Positions 13,382 to 14,455 of a DNA stretch of 14,455 nucleotides are shown piece after piece. Location of the stretch: the NCBI GenBank assembly GCA_050309735.1, contig JBNRMS010000013.1, positions 1 to 14,455 on the forward strand, read 5' to 3'. Within the stretch, counting starts at the first letter, position 1. Every line of letters begins with the position of its first letter. A model generated the notes under the pieces. The model made no database searches. It was given only the letters and a program-made list of their open reading frames with translations, and had not been told where the DNA came from. A program made the position numbers and the translations under genes. The DNA comes from UMGS1002 sp050309735 (lineage in GTDB: Bacteria; Bacillota; Clostridia; Oscillospirales; CAG-272).

Positions 13382-14455
13382 CAATTACACAGGACAGCTC
13401 ACCGAAAATGTGGCCGATATTTTGAACTCGGGTGCGATTCTTCCCGCTCGTGTGGCCGTAGTTGGCGGGGGAGCTGCGGGAATGAGGGCGGCCGCCGCCG
13501 CGGCAAGACAAGGAGCCTCTGTTATACTGTTTGAAAAAAATAAGATTCTCGGGAAAAAGCTTCGGATCACAGGCAAGGGAAGATGCAATGTGACAAATGC
13601 TTGCCATGCGGATGAGTTCATGGCAAGCATTCCGGCGAACTCCCGTTTTTTATGGTCGGCGATAAGCAGGTTTTCCCCTGAGGATACAATAAGGCTTTTT
13701 GAATCTCTCGGCGTACCTCTCAAAACAGAACGCGGAAAAAGAGTTTTCCCGATTTCAGATCGTGCGGGTGACATTGTGGGGGCGATGATTAAAGACTGCC
13801 GCGAGGCGGGGGTTTCTATAGTTCACGAGAAGGTGCTGTCGATTAACCAAAAAGAAGGTCACATTACCGGAATTGTTACCGACAAAGATATATATATGTT
13901 TGATTCCGTGATTGTCGCCACCGGTGGGCTTTCGTATCCGCTAACCGGTTCAGACGGAGACGGATATAATTTCGCTCGAGCGGCAGGACACCGGGTGAGC
14001 AAGCTTTGCCCCTCGCTCGTGCCCCTTGTTTGCGAGGGAAACCTCTGCCGCGAGCTTCAGGGGTTGACGCTGAGGAATGTGTCGCTCAGAATCGTGAGAT
14101 GCTCGGACGGGAAAGCTGTATATGAGGATTTTGGTGAACTGCTCTTCACACATTTCGGTCTGTCAGGCCCCCTTATACTAAGTGCGTCGGCGCATCTACC
14201 CGAGATTGCACCGGGGGTTTACGAGGCTATAATCGACCTCAAGCCGGCTCTCGACGAGCAAAAACTTGATACTCGCGTCCTCTCGGACATGAGAAAATAT
14301 TCAAACCGTGATTATCAGAATTCACTCGGAGATCTTCTCCCGCAAAAAATGATTCCGCCAATCGTCCGCCTCTCGGAAATCGACCCTTACAAAAAGGTAA
14401 ATTCAATGACACGCGAGGAGCGGCGGCGGCTTGTTAGTCTCCTCAAGGGAGTGCA
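13362..14455 (+). CDS. HI0933/BaiN-type NAD(P)/FAD-dependent oxidoreductase (3' end outside window)
   Basis: The open frame starts at the ATG at 13362, inside the end of the regulator gene, with GAGG four bases upstream, and is uninterrupted for 364 codons to the window edge. Features: the FAD-binding Rossmann motif VAVVGGGAAGM (residues 31-41), the acidic end of the second strand in LFEK, the family signature GRCNVTN (73-79) within LGKKLRITGKGRCNVTN, ATGGLSYPLTGSDGDGY, and THFGLSGPLIL. These are hallmarks of the HI0933 (YhiN/BaiN) flavoproteins, cytosolic proteins whose substrate is mostly unknown; some members reduce bile-acid intermediates. The first 30 residues precede the usual family start, so the GTG codons at 13410 or 13452 are alternatives, though the ribosome binding site favours 13362. 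Family members are about 410 residues, so some 70 residues lie beyond the window. Confidence 0.92.
   Translation, partial: MIKTTTDNYTGQLTENVADILNSGAILPARVAVVGGGAAGMRAAAAAARQGASVILFEKNKILGKKLRITGKGRCNVTNACHADEFMASIPANSRFLWSAISRFSPEDTIRLFESLGVPLKTERGKRVFPISDRAGDIVGAMIKDCREAGVSIVHEKVLSINQKEGHITGIVTDKDIYMFDSVIVATGGLSYPLTGSDGDGYNFARAAGHRVSKLCPSLVPLVCEGNLCRELQGLTLRNVSLRIVRCSDGKAVYEDFGELLFTHFGLSGPLILSASAHLPEIAPGVYEAIIDLKPALDEQKLDTRVLSDMRKYSNRDYQNSLGDLLPQKMIPPIVRLSEIDPYKKVNSMTREERRRLVSLLKGV

Overview
The window looks like a chromosomal segment of a low-to-mid G+C Gram-positive anaerobe in the class Clostridia, probably from the Oscillospiraceae/Ruminococcaceae neighbourhood. This is inferred from the gene types (a type III glutamine synthetase, clostridial large serine recombinases with a DUF4368-type tail, a clostridial-type MurE paralogue, a MurR/RpiR regulator next to an HI0933-type flavoprotein), strong AGGAGG-type ribosome binding sites, and many near-consensus TTGACA-17-TATAAT promoters. 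No database search was possible.

Layout. (1) 1-1936 is the scar of an integrated element: the 3' end of one large serine recombinase with its terminator, then a second large serine recombinase that has lost its N-terminal catalytic segment, also followed by a terminator. (2) 2100-2473, minus strand, is a compact two-tRNA operon, tRNA-Leu(GAG) then tRNA-Leu(CAG), with its own promoter and a hairpin terminator that abuts the element scar. (3) 2564-4780 is a type III glutamine synthetase with a strong promoter and a leader that can fold into competing hairpins ahead of a U-run. (4) 4890-6607 is an NCS2 uracil permease behind an about 215-nt leader containing an unmistakable intrinsic terminator, so it is probably controlled by attenuation. 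(5) 6608-8065 is a structured leader followed by a calcineurin-like metallophosphoesterase. (6) 8172-8858 is an orphan ZnuC-like ABC ATPase whose Walker A loop is two residues short and whose H-loop histidine is replaced by glycine. (7) 8866-11604, minus strand, is an apparent three-gene operon: a truncated ATP-grasp-type N-terminal domain, an aspartate/glutamate racemase, and a MurE-type Mur ligase of a divergent subgroup. (8) 11751-14455 holds a GNAT acetyltransferase, a MurR/RpiR regulator, and an overlapping HI0933/BaiN-type flavoprotein that runs off the window.

The most interesting points are: the racemase/Mur ligase operon, which looks like a D-amino-acid branch of peptidoglycan precursor chemistry whose ATP-grasp ligase has been gutted; a hairpin repeat present twice, each copy the same distance downstream of a -10-like box, so it may sit at the very 5' end of two transcripts; two leader attenuators of unassigned class (glnN and uraA); and the catalytically compromised ABC ATPase. 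Much of the window mixes sound housekeeping genes with genes in decay.
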